The notes beneath the pieces were generated by a model, which saw only the letters and a program-made list of their open reading frames with translations, ran no database searches and was not told where the DNA came from. A stretch of DNA of 42,500 bases, taken from the NCBI GenBank assembly GCA_905221605.1, contig CAJNDS010000447.1, positions 727,657-770,156 of the forward strand, written 5' to 3'. Source of the stretch: Symbiodinium natans. Its lineage: Eukaryota > Sar > Dinophyceae > Suessiales > Symbiodiniaceae. A program made the translations under genes and the position numbers. This document shows, in pieces, positions 42,050-42,500 of this stretch. Numbering within the stretch: position 1 is the first letter of the stretch; every line of letters begins with the position of its first letter.

Positions 42050-42500
42050 CTGTTGAAAATGAAGTCAAGCTCAAACTACCATCCAATCACACCCAAAGCG
42101 CAGAACACACAGCGGCTTGTAAGTTAGTAGGACAACTCTCCACTAAAGGCGATGACGTGCAAAAAACACAAGAACAGAGCATATGTTCATCGGACTCGTC
42201 CTGTCAGATGCACGGACGTCGGCTCTTGCTCTCACATTCCCACTGCAACTTGGGGCCCACACTTGCAACTTCTGGCGGCAGCGGAGTGCCCAACTCTTTG
42301 CCATTTGCATCCAAGCAGGAGGACAGCGTGTAGCTTGTTGCCTGCATGCAGTCGGTCCACAGAAATAGCAACCGTTGCAGGTATAGCAATTGTAGCATCG
42401 CACTATATACAAGAACAGAAACGATAACACCGGCGTCTGGAACAAGCAGGCCGCTCCCCCCCCTCCCTCCCCCTCTATCTCTGTGGCAAATTCGCTGGGA

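Noticed and set aside
1-42500. CRISPR arrays, bacterial operons, phage or insertion-sequence genes
   Set aside because: No regular repeat-spacer arrays, Shine-Dalgarno spaced genes or transposase motifs were seen; the genes are spliced and eukaryotic.

Overview
The window looks like nuclear DNA of a dinoflagellate, most likely a Symbiodiniaceae-type photosynthetic species. Reasons: (1) genes are split into short exons whose introns start with GC or GA as often as GT and end AG followed by G, the known dinoflagellate splice pattern; (2) every gene I can support lies on the minus strand, as expected of long one-way gene arrays; (3) a 10-base match to the 3' end of the dinoflagellate spliced leader sits 7 bases before the start codon of the one large intronless gene; (4) a plastid-type bipartite presequence with an FVAP-like motif is present; (5) TTTAGGG-type repeats, AT and CT microsatellites and homopolymers fill the introns and intergenic DNA.

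Layout, in the direction of transcription (high to low coordinate): 42.05-41.2 kb unknown gene; 41.2-40.95 kb CTCCCTAAA array; 40.9-37.7 kb scattered exon-like blocks and microsatellites; 37.36-36.80 kb unknown multi-exon gene; 36.7-35.7 kb AT-rich, gene-free block with homopolymers; 34.29-29.56 kb amino acid/auxin permease family transporter, about 18 exons and 500 residues; 27.65-26.23 kb complete four-exon pirin; 25.5-24.26 kb unknown gene; 24.2-23.4 kb fibrillin/lipocalin-like protein; 22.4-21.6 kb unknown multi-exon gene; 20.94-about 20.4 kb plastid-targeted thioredoxin-like gene; 18.8-18.3 kb unknown; 17.40-17.08 kb glutaredoxin in one exon; 16.9-15.7 kb unknown; 15.1-10.7 kb coiled-coil gene of many small exons; 10.49-8.39 kb intronless MPPL-repeat protein with three KOW/SH3-like modules; 7.8-6.57 kb protein with a C-terminal J domain; 5.27-2.2 kb unknown exons; 0.96-0.27 kb a second coiled-coil gene.

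Functions do not form an obvious pathway. Two thiol redox proteins (glutaredoxin, plastid thioredoxin-like), a pirin and a putative plastid lipid-associated protein are stress or redox themed, but proximity in dinoflagellates means little. Exon models were built by eye from reading frame, splice dinucleotides and phase; those for the transporter (1503 nt of exon, divisible by 3), pirin (864 nt), J-domain end and thioredoxin start are internally consistent, the others are partial.
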